From: Clostridia bacterium
GTDB lineage: Bacteria; Bacillota; Clostridia; Monoglobales; Monoglobaceae
Assembly: GCA_017546165.1 (NCBI GenBank)
Contig: JAFYXL010000015.1
Location: 1-49,692, forward strand
Direction: 5' to 3'
Length of the DNA: 49,692 bases
Shown here piece by piece: positions 41,656 to 49,692 of this stretch. The first letter of the stretch is position 1. Every line of letters starts with the position of its first letter. The notes under the pieces were generated by a model. The model was not told the origin of the DNA. It worked only from the letters and a program-made list of their open reading frames with translations, and searched no databases. A program made the translations under genes and the position numbers.

Positions 41656-44600
41656 ATGAAAGCATCAAAACGGCACATAGGGTTGTTTTTGTTAGTATTA
41701 TCATTTTTGTTCGCCATGTCGCTTGGCGTGTCTGCTGAAGAATATTCTCCTGCGATTTTTAAGACCACGCCTTTTGAAGCAAAACAAAATGATACAATAA
41801 CAACAACATTGTATGTTGAAGAAAACTCAAATATGATAGATTTTGAGTTTCAGTTAAAGTATGATACAGGGTTGGTTGAATTTCAAAGTGCTGAAGCTAC
41901 AGATAGTCTTTTAGGAGATATTGAAATCACCCCTAAAGACGGCGCTGTTCATTTCAGCTACACAAGAACATCAGCAAATCTTACGTCAAAAACAGAGTTT
42001 GCAACGTTGACATTCTTGGTGAAAAGCGATGACGGTCCTGGAAGCTATGATTTTCTTGAATTGGATACAAACTACCAATCAGAAGCACATACTATGATTG
42101 GCGATGATTTATTTGTTATTCCAATTGAAACAGAATTTGAAAAGCTGAATATATATAACTTCGGCGATGTAAATTTAAGCCACAATGTATCTATTGCAGA
42201 TGTTACACATCTTCGTCAGCATTTAGCAGAAATCAGAACATTGACAGATTACCAACAGTATATAGCAGATGCACATTATGACACGACGGTGTCTATTAAG
42301 GATGCTGTTCGTTCACAGCAGTATCTTGCAGATAAAACGATAAGACTCGGTAATCGTGTTAATATTAATTTCTACGACAAAGATGGTAATTTGCACTGCA
42401 CCAAATCCGTTATATCGGGTGAAACATTGACAGACATACCAGACTTGCCTGAATACACAGGATATTACGGTGGTGTATGGTCAACAACTCCTGATGAATT
42501 TAACGGAGCAAACTTCATCAACCTTGAAAAAGGTATGAATGTATATGCGGTTTATAAGAAAGATGCATCTCCTGCAGTAACTTTCTATAAAGAGCGTTTG
42601 GCAGATGTATATTTCTCACAACCAATACTTACTGGTAATTTGAACTTAGTGAATAAACTTACATATCAGGATGGTTATACAGCTGACTTGTATTGGAGTT
42701 CATCCGATAGTTCAATATTAAATGCAACCACTGGTGAATTTAATAAGCCAGCATATGACACAAAGGTTATATTAACTGCAACTATTATTTCATATCTTGA
42801 TGGGGCAATAGAAGCACAGGATTATATTGGCTTTGAATATTTGGTTGGTGGTGAATTCCTTTGTCCTACAAAAGAGGATATACACGGCTATCTATCAGGA
42901 TTGTTGTCAAATAACATTGATTACAATATGATATTGCCAACAAAGGTTACTAATGAAAATATTAATTCTGCAAGCAAATTCGAAGTCAGACTTGATTGGT
43001 ACCAAAAGAAAACTTCAGCAGATGGAACAGCGGTTGAAGAACCTATTCTTCAGATTTCAAGGGCAAACAACCTCCAGAATATTACGCTGATTGCTGTGGC
43101 AACTTTCAATGGTGCTCCGCTTGAGGATGACGGCAGAATGTATTTCGACGATGTAGAAATCTCAACGATTACACCGAAAGAAATAAAGAATTATATTATA
43201 AATCAGATTGCCGCAAATACAGGTCTTACCGTTACAAACAACGAAGAATTCTGGCATAATGATACAAAATATAATACTACAATTAAGTGGATTTCGGGTA
43301 ATAATGATGTTGCTACAATAGAGAACAATGTTATCACCTTGAAAAATGTTGTTAACGGAACTCCGCTTCCAGTAAATGTTGAGGTTACTTACATGATTAA
43401 TGATGAAGAAGGGCATTTTGTTCTTCCGTATACAGTAACAGTTGCTACAGACAATGCGTTACTCGTTCCTGGCAAGAATATAGACCCATCATTATATGAT
43501 GCTTTAAAGACAGCAACAAATACAAATGGCAACTTAACAACAGATGCTTTAAAAAATGTGAAATTTGTTTATCTTGATTTAAGTGGCTATCCTGACATTC
43601 AGGATTTATCCGCAATTACCTATTGCACTAATCTGAGAGTTTTGAACATTTCAGGACTTAAGGTTAAGGAAGAAAGCTTAAATCAGATTGCAACACTCAC
43701 AAAGCTCGAAGCCTTGATTGCTAAAAATTGTGGTATTTCATCTTTGACAGTTGGCGGAGAACCTGTTCTTGACAAAATGATTAATCTTAAGATGCTTGAT
43801 TTGTCTAACAACAGATTAACAAGCCTTGATTCAGTTTTATCAAAGGATAACCGATATGGTCAGCTTCAAGAATTATACCTGAACGACAACCAACTGACAG
43901 ATATTTCTGCTCTTTGTGAAATTGGTGATGAAGTAACTGAAATCTATGATAGCGAAGGAAATATAACAGATGAAATTACGACTCAAATTGTTATCAACCG
44001 TGCACCTATGCTTCAGTTCCTGATTTTGGACAACAATCATTTGAACGATGATGATATGGCTGCATTTAGCAATTTCAAAACACTTAAGTTCTTGTCTCTT
44101 GGAAACAACGATATTACCACGGTTTCAAGTTTTAAGAATATTTCAACATTGCTTGAATTGCATTTGCAGGACAATAACATTGAAGATATAAGAGATTTAA
44201 GATTCCTTTCAGGATTACAAAGTTTATATCTTGGTGGAAACAATTTGAGAAACGTTTATGCTGGTTCAACTGAAAGCAACATATCTTATCTGAGATATCT
44301 TACAAATCTTGAAATCCTCTATCTTGATAATAACAATATTGAGGATTTGGATGATTTGTATACACTTGATAAGTTGAAGGTGTTGAATGTTAACGATAAC
44401 AATATCCAGTCGCTTTCATTCTTAGTAGATAAGGGTGAAACTTTAGTTGAGCTCTATGCAGAAAACAACGATATTGACTCATTTAGTTTCATAAGGGGCT
44501 TAACAGGGCTTACGCGTCTTATGCTGGCTAACAATAATGATGTATATGAATCTTCATTATGTGATTATTTAAGCGGACTTACAAAATTACAGACGTTGAC

Positions 44601-47600
44601 ACTTTCAGGCAAAGATTTGAGAACTCTTGCTTTCTTAAGCAATATGCCTAATCTTGTTCGCCTTGATGTAGAAAACTGTAATTTACCGTCTTACTATCCT
44701 CAAAGCTATACCTGTGAAGATGGCACGCTTTCAGTAAGCTCATATCAAGACAATATCGCTTCAATTTTAGGATTAAAAGGAAATCTTAAATATCTTAACA
44801 TAAGCAATAATGGCTTTGGATATGGTGCAGATGGAATTAACAAGTATCTTTCTATCTGTGGTGATGAGTGCGAAGTAAGCAATGTAGTATTTACATCAGG
44901 CACTCCGCTTGAGTTTGAAAGTCTTTATGAAATGACCGAACTAAAAGCATTTTACGCCGACAATGTAGTTGAGCCAGTTGATGCAAATCAATTGTTCACA
45001 CTTATGACTGGTCTTAAATACTTGTCAATGGAAAATTGCGGTATTGAAGATGCTTCTTGGTTGTACAAGTTCAGAGGCCTTGAGTATATAAATCTTGCAA
45101 ACAACAGTTTGTCCGACTTCAGTTTCGGAGCATACTTGTCAAATAGAACGAAAGGAACTCTCACCCACTTGTATCTTGATGCGACAGATCCATATGATTT
45201 TGGAAATTCCTATACAGACTTCGATGGTAATACTTTGAAAGAATTATCATTGAAAAATGTTAATGTTCAAGCTATGGACAACTTACCTGACATGGAAAAT
45301 CTTGAATTCTTGGATTTGTCTAATTCAGGTATTACGAGTTTGACTGGTGATAATGCAGATTTTGCAGGATATTTCAACATCTCAAGATATGAAAATCTTA
45401 AGAAATTAGATATTTCAGGTGTTCAGGCAGATATTGAAGATGTAACAAACTTAGAAAAACTTGAAACTCTTTATGCTGTTGGAAGTGTTGAAGATACTAT
45501 TTTCGAAAGAGAAAATCTTCTTGATTTGTACTATTTGGATGAAGCAAGTGTAGAATGTTACTTATACGACTATAATGCACTGTATGAGCCAAGAGCGGAA
45601 GTTGAAGGCAAACTCATTCTTGACACATTAGAAGATTATAGTTGTAAACTCAAAATTGGTGCAGACAATATGATTAGCAACAATAATCCTACACTTCCGT
45701 ATAGTGTGAAAGGATTTGACATTGATTGGACTTTAAGCAATGATATCAATTATACAATTGAAGATGGTCAAATAGTTGTATATGACTATACCGATATTGA
45801 CGATGAAGAACTCATTCTTACAGCGACAATTGATGTGTATCCAGACCAAGAGCCAGTTAGTCGTGAGTATATAATCAAAACTTCTATTATCAGACCTAAG
45901 GTTGGTGTGAATATAAATGTAGACTCTGAGGGTGCTGAAGCATTCCTTAAGAGAGAAGATGTATTTACATATAATATCACTTGTGTTTCAGCAGAAACAG
46001 ACGGTTTTGATGAAGAAGTATCCCCTGTTTATACAGATGTTAAATACTCATATATAGTAAAACGTACAGACGGTTCGGAGGATTCTATTTACGACACAGT
46101 AGTAACAATAAATGAGGATGGTACATATCAAATCAACACAGATGCTGTATTAGGTTCAGTATTTACTATAACAGTTGAAATTGGACACGATATTGGTGGA
46201 GAATTTATTGTTGATGAGACAATTGAAAAGACTATCTGTGTTGCTGAAAGAACATTTACTGTTAATTACTATCCAAATGGTGGTGTTGTAAAGGCCGTAA
46301 TAGATGGTAAGGATATAAATTCTGCGGATTATGCAGAAGAATCAGTCCTGTTTAATGATATCACGATTGAACGTACTGGATACTTATTTGAAGGTTGGTA
46401 CACCGATGAAGCATGTACAGACTTGTTCTGGGCAGAAGGCATGGATAAACCTATTATGCCAGCAAATGAACTTAATTTGTATGCTAAGTGGGCAGCACAC
46501 TCATTTGTAATGTATTTCAATGCAAATGGTGGTTCTGTTTCTACTACATCAAAGGCTGCATTGTGTGGTATTGAATTAGGTACATTGCCTACACCTACAA
46601 GAACAGGTTATACATTCAATGGTTGGTTCACTGCCGCAAGTGGCGGCGAACAGATTACTGCTAATTCAATAATTGAAATTGCAGAAGATATTACTTTGTA
46701 TGCAAGATGGACAGCTAACACATATAAGGTAACATTTGATGCGAATGGTGGTTCTGTATCAACATCCTCTAGGAATGTGACTTATGATGGTACTTACGAC
46801 GATTTGCCAACACCTTCAAGAACTGGATTCTCATTCAAGGGTTGGTATACTGCTACAAGTGGTGGAACAAAAATTTCATCAACCACAAAGTATACAACAG
46901 TTGGAAATCAAACATTATATGCACAATGGACAGCAAACAGCTATAAAGTAAGCTGGAGTAATCCAAACAATGGTAGCATATCTGTTTCAAGAACTTCATC
47001 GCCTTATGGTGGAGCTTCAACTGGAACACTTTCAAGTGGTAGCACAATTTATTACGGAGATAAATTGTCAGTGTCTTATAGTGCGAACACAGGTTATTCC
47101 ATAACCAGCAATGGTGCAACCAGCATAACTGTATCAGGAAATGTAACTTCAAGTAACATTTACGCTACAGCAACTGCTAATAATTACACTTATAATGTTT
47201 ATTATTATTCAACTAATGGCACTTATCTTGGTAGTACAACCAAAACATATGCTTATGGAACAACAAATACTGTATATCCGAATACATATTCAGGATATGC
47301 TACACCATCGTCACAGAGTATCAAGTGGGATTCAACTTCTGCAAAGACTATTACATTCTACTATACACCAAATTCTGTAACAAATGGTCAATGTGTTTAC
47401 AACGGTAATTGGTGGGTAAAGAGTAATGGAACGGTTAATATATGGTATGACACTTGGATTGAATACCGAAACAGAACTGCAAATAGTATTGAGGTTAGAA
47501 TGGTATGGTATAACCATTTGAGATCGGGTGCTCGATATGGATTTGCACAATATTATTATGTGAATTTTAATGGTTCGTCTTGTGGACACAATCATTATAT

Positions 47601-47781
47601 AACACAAAATAGCACATGGAATAGTTACGTTTCTTCCGAAAGACAAGCTTCTGCGGCGACAGAATGGGTAACTTTATATGTTTCACCAACAACTACTACA
47701 TTACCTTGGGCGGCAGATTGGCGAGACAACGATGGCCTACATGGTTCGATAAGTGGATATTTCTCTATTCCAACATATTAA
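41656..47781 (+). CDS. giant cohesin-dockerin-LRR-InlB-repeat adhesin
   Basis: A 2041-residue protein. Signal peptide ~1-27; cohesin-like domain ~30-160 ([17 protein letters not shown]); dockerin type I-like pair ~168-232 ([20 protein letters not shown], then [18 protein letters not shown]) with weakened first calcium loop; InlB-like ~235-300; Ig-like blocks ~305-610; internalin-type LRRs ~615-1290 ([15 protein letters not shown]); further Ig-like ~1300-1530; three InlB B-repeats ~1533-1760 ([16 protein letters not shown]); and a Tyr/Asn/Trp-rich tail. It is probably an extracellular binding protein. No LPXTG or SLH, so attachment may be through cohesin-dockerin contacts with its operon partners. 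GGAGGTG lies before the ATG; a terminator follows. Confidence 0.88.
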   Translation: MKASKRHIGLFLLVLSFLFAMSLGVSAEEYSPAIFKTTPFEAKQNDTITTTLYVEENSNMIDFEFQLKYDTGLVEFQSAEATDSLLGDIEITPKDGAVHFSYTRTSANLTSKTEFATLTFLVKSDDGPGSYDFLELDTNYQSEAHTMIGDDLFVIPIETEFEKLNIYNFGDVNLSHNVSIADVTHLRQHLAEIRTLTDYQQYIADAHYDTTVSIKDAVRSQQYLADKTIRLGNRVNINFYDKDGNLHCTKSVISGETLTDIPDLPEYTGYYGGVWSTTPDEFNGANFINLEKGMNVYAVYKKDASPAVTFYKERLADVYFSQPILTGNLNLVNKLTYQDGYTADLYWSSSDSSILNATTGEFNKPAYDTKVILTATIISYLDGAIEAQDYIGFEYLVGGEFLCPTKEDIHGYLSGLLSNNIDYNMILPTKVTNENINSASKFEVRLDWYQKKTSADGTAVEEPILQISRANNLQNITLIAVATFNGAPLEDDGRMYFDDVEISTITPKEIKNYIINQIAANTGLTVTNNEEFWHNDTKYNTTIKWISGNNDVATIENNVITLKNVVNGTPLPVNVEVTYMINDEEGHFVLPYTVTVATDNALLVPGKNIDPSLYDALKTATNTNGNLTTDALKNVKFVYLDLSGYPDIQDLSAITYCTNLRVLNISGLKVKEESLNQIATLTKLEALIAKNCGISSLTVGGEPVLDKMINLKMLDLSNNRLTSLDSVLSKDNRYGQLQELYLNDNQLTDISALCEIGDEVTEIYDSEGNITDEITTQIVINRAPMLQFLILDNNHLNDDDMAAFSNFKTLKFLSLGNNDITTVSSFKNISTLLELHLQDNNIEDIRDLRFLSGLQSLYLGGNNLRNVYAGSTESNISYLRYLTNLEILYLDNNNIEDLDDLYTLDKLKVLNVNDNNIQSLSFLVDKGETLVELYAENNDIDSFSFIRGLTGLTRLMLANNNDVYESSLCDYLSGLTKLQTLTLSGKDLRTLAFLSNMPNLVRLDVENCNLPSYYPQSYTCEDGTLSVSSYQDNIASILGLKGNLKYLNISNNGFGYGADGINKYLSICGDECEVSNVVFTSGTPLEFESLYEMTELKAFYADNVVEPVDANQLFTLMTGLKYLSMENCGIEDASWLYKFRGLEYINLANNSLSDFSFGAYLSNRTKGTLTHLYLDATDPYDFGNSYTDFDGNTLKELSLKNVNVQAMDNLPDMENLEFLDLSNSGITSLTGDNADFAGYFNISRYENLKKLDISGVQADIEDVTNLEKLETLYAVGSVEDTIFERENLLDLYYLDEASVECYLYDYNALYEPRAEVEGKLILDTLEDYSCKLKIGADNMISNNNPTLPYSVKGFDIDWTLSNDINYTIEDGQIVVYDYTDIDDEELILTATIDVYPDQEPVSREYIIKTSIIRPKVGVNINVDSEGAEAFLKREDVFTYNITCVSAETDGFDEEVSPVYTDVKYSYIVKRTDGSEDSIYDTVVTINEDGTYQINTDAVLGSVFTITVEIGHDIGGEFIVDETIEKTICVAERTFTVNYYPNGGVVKAVIDGKDINSADYAEESVLFNDITIERTGYLFEGWYTDEACTDLFWAEGMDKPIMPANELNLYAKWAAHSFVMYFNANGGSVSTTSKAALCGIELGTLPTPTRTGYTFNGWFTAASGGEQITANSIIEIAEDITLYARWTANTYKVTFDANGGSVSTSSRNVTYDGTYDDLPTPSRTGFSFKGWYTATSGGTKISSTTKYTTVGNQTLYAQWTANSYKVSWSNPNNGSISVSRTSSPYGGASTGTLSSGSTIYYGDKLSVSYSANTGYSITSNGATSITVSGNVTSSNIYATATANNYTYNVYYYSTNGTYLGSTTKTYAYGTTNTVYPNTYSGYATPSSQSIKWDSTSAKTITFYYTPNSVTNGQCVYNGNWWVKSNGTVNIWYDTWIEYRNRTANSIEVRMVWYNHLRSGARYGFAQYYYVNFNGSSCGHNHYITQNSTWNSYVSSERQASAATEWVTLYVSPTTTTLPWAADWRDNDGLHGSISGYFSIPTY

Positions 47782-47830
47782 TAACAAAGCATATAAATGC
47801 AATAGTTATTAGAGGTTAAAAAAACAAAAG

Positions 47831-47880
47831 TCCCTCAATGTAATCCTCGACATTATAGGAGATACATTGAGGGATTATTT
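47831..47880 (+). terminator. terminator of the surface-protein operon
   Basis: TCCCTCAATGTA (47831-47842) pairs perfectly with TACATTGAGGGA (47863-47874), followed by TTATTTT. It ends the four-gene unit that starts at the invertible promoter. Confidence 0.9.
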
Positions 47881-47892
47881 TACGGTGAAATC

Positions 47893-47958
47893 ATTCCTTC
47901 GTTGACTTCTGCTTCTTCTTGTGGTACTGTTTGTGTCGCAAGGAGGTGAAATCAGATG
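47893..47958 (+). repeat. leader repeat B (promoter cassette of DUF6809-like gene)
   Basis: Diverged direct repeat of 35989-36055. TTGACT (47902-47907), a 17-base spacer, and the extended -10 TG-G-TACTGT (47925-47930), then TTTGTGTCGC and AAGGAGGTGA. It marks the right side of the recombinase-operon module. Confidence 0.65.
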
Positions 47959-48243
47959 AAAGTGCTTGAAGAATTCTGGTATGGGAATATTAATCCAATG
48001 GAAAGACCGTTTCAAAGCCAAAGGAAGTTTGACAAGGTGTTCAGGTTACTTACCAAGAATGAAGAAGAATTGCTCAAAAACTTAAACGAGCAGGAAAAAG
48101 AATTGTTTGATAAAGTTAAAGCGTGTTATGACGAAATGATACAAACTACAGAATGTCAAACATTTATTAAGGGATTCAAACTCGGTGCAAGGTTTGTGAT
48201 TGCATGCTTCGAGAATGATAGTGACATATACGATGAGGACTGA
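47956..48243 (+). CDS. DUF6809-like small protein
   Basis: A 95-residue soluble protein, mostly helical and charged (EEFWYGNINPMERPFQSQRK, then TECQTFIKGFKLGARFVIAC). It matches what I know of the DUF6809 family, short proteins common in clostridial mobile elements with no known function. An ideal AAGGAGGTGA site precedes the ATG. Terminator-like hairpins follow at 48310-48344. Confidence 0.8.
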   Translation: MKVLEEFWYGNINPMERPFQSQRKFDKVFRLLTKNEEELLKNLNEQEKELFDKVKACYDEMIQTTECQTFIKGFKLGARFVIACFENDSDIYDED

Positions 48244-48309
48244 TAACTACAATCGATTTTAAGGGCGGATGCAACGGCAATAAAAGCCCGTTGTAGCACA
48301 AAACTATTG

Positions 48310-48344
48310 CAGGTAGGGTAATTACTCCACCTGCTCTTTTTGTG
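48310..48344 (+). terminator. terminator after the DUF6809-like gene
   Basis: GCAGGT pairs with ACCTGC around a ~14-base loop, followed by TCTTTTT. A second ACAACGG/CCCGTTGT-type repeat lies just upstream. Confidence 0.75.
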
Positions 48345-48460
48345 GGTAAAAGTGCGACATATATAGTGGGTACAAGAAGCAATATGCCTAATTGCAAATT
48401 TTTAATTATTGCGCGTTCGCTGCACTTTTGTTAAAATTTTGTGACGCAGGCAAAAAGGCC

Positions 48461-48491
48461 TTGACAGGCCCCTAGGTTCACGCGCTATAAT
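48461..48491 (+). promoter_or_regulatory. promoter of the long xis-int leader
   Basis: TTGACA (48461-48466) and TATAAT (48486-48491) are consensus boxes, but 19 bases apart. The -35 box lies inside the palindrome GGCCTTGACAGGCC, a likely operator overlapping the polymerase site. Confidence 0.65.
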
Positions 48492-48497
48492 GATAAC

Positions 48498-48939
48498 CCA
48501 AACAGAAAATCCTAGCTGAAATATATAAGTTGAACCTTGAAAATTGAATAACAACATCAAAACACACAAGTAATAATGCGAGCAGTTTTGCAAAGGCGCG
48601 AAGACCTTCTCTACTCTGTAGAAAGCGAGCGATAAACTTCATGCAATAAAGCGGATTTGCAAACCGCTATGCGAAGACCATTTTTGCTGATAATGATACC
48701 CCCGTCTTGAACTCGTCACTGAATTGGACGGCAGGCCATCAGAATGGGCTGAGGTGAAACTCCTGTGGGAAGGTGCTGCTTCCGTTTTGATGTAAAACAA
48801 ACTTAACTTGATAATACTTACACATTCACCGATTATCTTTAATGTACGGCGGTCAAAAATCTAAAAGAAAGGAGAAACTCAAACTTTCGGTGATTTGAGT
48901 ATTAATTATATGACTTAGTAAATTGAAAGGAGAACTCAC
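48498..48939 (+). ncRNA. long untranslated leader, candidate structured RNA
   Basis: About 440 bases between the promoter and the first start codon hold no convincing gene. Features include an AGCGG/CCGCT hairpin at 48650-48668, two GCGAAGACC copies (48598 and 48671), a GAG/CTC and a GGAAG/CTTCC hairpin at 48751-48783, and two AAAGGAGA sites. GC content is above that of flanking accessory DNA. I cannot assign it to a known RNA family. It may be a regulatory leader of the excision genes or an independent ncRNA. Confidence 0.4.
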
Positions 48940-48975
48940 ATGAGATTTGCAAGAATCGGAAAGGTGGGTGCGTAA
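48940..48975 (+). CDS. 11-residue leader peptide upstream of xis
   Basis: ATG at 48940 with AAAGGAGA ~8 bases upstream opens an 11-codon frame (MRFARIGKVGA) that stops one base before the xis ATG (TAA-T-ATG). xis itself has only a weak GGTGGG site inside this frame, so the mini-ORF probably couples or gates xis translation by termination-reinitiation. Confidence 0.5.
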   Translation: MRFARIGKVGA

Positions 48976-48976
48976 T

Positions 48977-49171
48977 ATGAAAGAAATTCCTTTTTGGGAA
49001 AAGGCGAACTTAACCTTAGAGGAAGCTGCAGCGTATTTTAGTATCGGACAGCAGAAATTACGCGACCTCACCGATAACGAGGATTGCGATTTTGTATTAT
49101 GGATTGGATCCAAACGACTTATCAAGAAAAATAAATTCCTTAAATACATAGAGGAGCAATACTCGATATGA
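48977..49171 (+). CDS. xis: Tn916-type excisionase
   Basis: A 64-residue excisionase-like winged helix (FWEKANLTLEEAAAYFSIGQ, then KRLIKKNKFLKYIEEQYSI), similar in size and pattern to Tn916 Xis, which bends the element ends for excision. Start: the ATG at 48977, one base after the mini-ORF stop; upstream reading from 48947 overlaps the mini-ORF. The integrase follows after ~125 bases, as in Tn916-like elements. Confidence 0.88.
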   Translation: MKEIPFWEKANLTLEEAAAYFSIGQQKLRDLTDNEDCDFVLWIGSKRLIKKNKFLKYIEEQYSI

Positions 49172-49212
49172 AAAATTATATTAAATTTTACAATGGCTTG
49201 TACTGAAATTCC

Positions 49213-49241
49213 TGGACTACACAGCTAAAATATAGTATAAT
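49213..49241 (+). promoter_or_regulatory. integrase promoter
   Basis: TGGACT (49213-49218) and TATAAT (49236-49241) are 17 bases apart, ~50 bases before the integrase start. The short leader carries ATAGTTAAGGTTCCT (inverted copy at 34315-34329) and a hairpin over the ribosome binding site. Confidence 0.7.
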
Positions 49242-49260
49242 GAATATCGATAGTTAAGGT

Positions 49261-49288
49261 TCCTTCCGGTGCAAGCCATTAGGAAGGA
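49261..49288 (+). promoter_or_regulatory. hairpin masking the integrase ribosome binding site
   Basis: TCCTTCC (49261-49267) is perfectly complementary to GGAAGGA (49282-49288) around a 14-base loop. The second arm is the Shine-Dalgarno sequence of the integrase gene (ATG at 49296), so folding would limit integrase translation. Confidence 0.6.
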
Positions 49289-49295
49289 GTTAATT

Positions 49296-49692
49296 ATGAA
49301 TATAGAGAAATGTAAAAAGAACAAACGGTTTGACAGTAACCGAAGAGTGCTTCGCAAGGGCGAATCGCAGAGAAAGAACGGAACATACGATTACAGATGG
49401 GTTGGCCCTGACGGAGTAAGGCATGCTGTATATGCACCTACTCTCGAAGAATTAAGAGAGCTTGAAAAAGAAATTGTGATTGACGAACACGATGGAATCA
49501 AAACCGAAACAAAGAAGCTGACGGTTAACAATGTGTTTGACACCTGGTGCGACTTAAAAAGAGGCCTAAAAGACAACACATTCAAAAACTATCTTTATAT
49601 GTATAACAATTATGTCAGAGACAGTTTCGGCAAGAATAGGATTGCGGATGTAAAGAAATCGGATGTGAAAAGGTTTTATAACACCCTCGCAG
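49296..49692 (+). CDS. int: Tn916-type tyrosine integrase, N-terminal part (cut by window edge)
   Basis: The 132 residues visible start with a basic arm-binding AP2-like domain (RKNGTYDYRWVGPDGVRHAV) as in Tn916 Int, followed by the SAM-like core-binding domain (TVNNVFDTWCDLKRGLKDNT, KKSDVKRFYNTLA). The catalytic half lies beyond the window. It differs in class from the simple Xer-like recombinase at 36359. Start: ATG 49296 after AGGAAGGAG. It marks the right part of the element, whose right junction is not in view. Confidence 0.9.
   Translation, partial: MNIEKCKKNKRFDSNRRVLRKGESQRKNGTYDYRWVGPDGVRHAVYAPTLEELRELEKEIVIDEHDGIKTETKKLTVNNVFDTWCDLKRGLKDNTFKNYLYMYNNYVRDSFGKNRIADVKKSDVKRFYNTLA

Noticed and set aside
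48498..48939. Group II intron, ribozyme or known large ncRNA
   Set aside because: I saw no domain V motif, no hammerhead core and no reverse transcriptase; similarity to a named class could not be shown by eye.

Overview
The window is chromosomal DNA of a low-GC, spore-forming anaerobic Firmicute of the class Clostridia. The signs are AGGAGG-type ribosome binding sites, TTGACA/TATAAT promoters, SpoIID/peptidoglycan-binding genes of spore-cortex type, an infC-rpmI-rplT operon with a Firmicutes-style attenuator, and a glycyl-radical microcompartment. The genus cannot be fixed from the sequence alone. I saw no tRNA, rRNA or CRISPR.

Region 1 (1-12.4 kb, minus strand) is a bacterial microcompartment locus for B12-independent 1,2-propanediol use from deoxysugars (GRM5-like). 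One promoter near 12.37 kb drives the glycyl-radical dehydratase, its activase, a PduU-type shell protein and a PduV-type GTPase. A second near 8.07 kb drives the deoxysugar-phosphate aldolase, a GlcG/PduO-C-like protein, an alcohol dehydrogenase, two near-identical hexameric shell proteins, the EutN vertex protein, PduS, PduT, PduP, two more shell proteins and PduL, which runs off the left edge. Inferred pathway: fuculose- or rhamnulose-1-phosphate gives DHAP and lactaldehyde; lactaldehyde gives propanediol, then propionaldehyde, which ends as propanol or as propionyl-CoA and propionyl-phosphate. Five enzymes carry encapsulation-type amphipathic helices. One shell gene has two good translation starts.

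Region 2 (12.6-34.2 kb) is core genome: an AGCS amino-acid symporter behind a glycine riboswitch, a DUF421/DUF4363 pair, a SpoIID/PG-binding cluster, trmB, infC-rpmI-rplT (infC appears to start at AUA), an ECF S component, a SpoU methyltransferase, dprA, topA, a PucR/CdaR-type regulator, ftsEX, an M23 hydrolase, an S41 protease, greA and lysS. The leaders of topA, greA and the AGCS gene share one pseudoknot-like RNA architecture ending at the Shine-Dalgarno sequence, with loop length and spacing conserved to within one base.

Region 3 (34.2-49.7 kb) is an AT-rich integrated element inserted after lysS, with a Tn916-type excisionase and integrase at its right edge. Its centre is a probable phase-variation module: a Xer-like tyrosine recombinase, a ~230-bp segment bounded by 25-bp inverted copies of a recombination-type site and carrying a strong promoter, then a four-gene secreted-protein operon (LRR/InlB-repeat/cohesin protein; SLH-cohesin protein; Thr/Ser-rich secreted protein; 2041-residue cohesin-dockerin-LRR-InlB-repeat adhesin). 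In this assembly the promoter points away from the operon (OFF). The module is flanked by ~66-bp diverged direct repeats that are the promoter/leaders of two small genes.

The two strongest leads are the invertible promoter controlling a cohesin/SLH surface assembly and the repeated pseudoknot leader.
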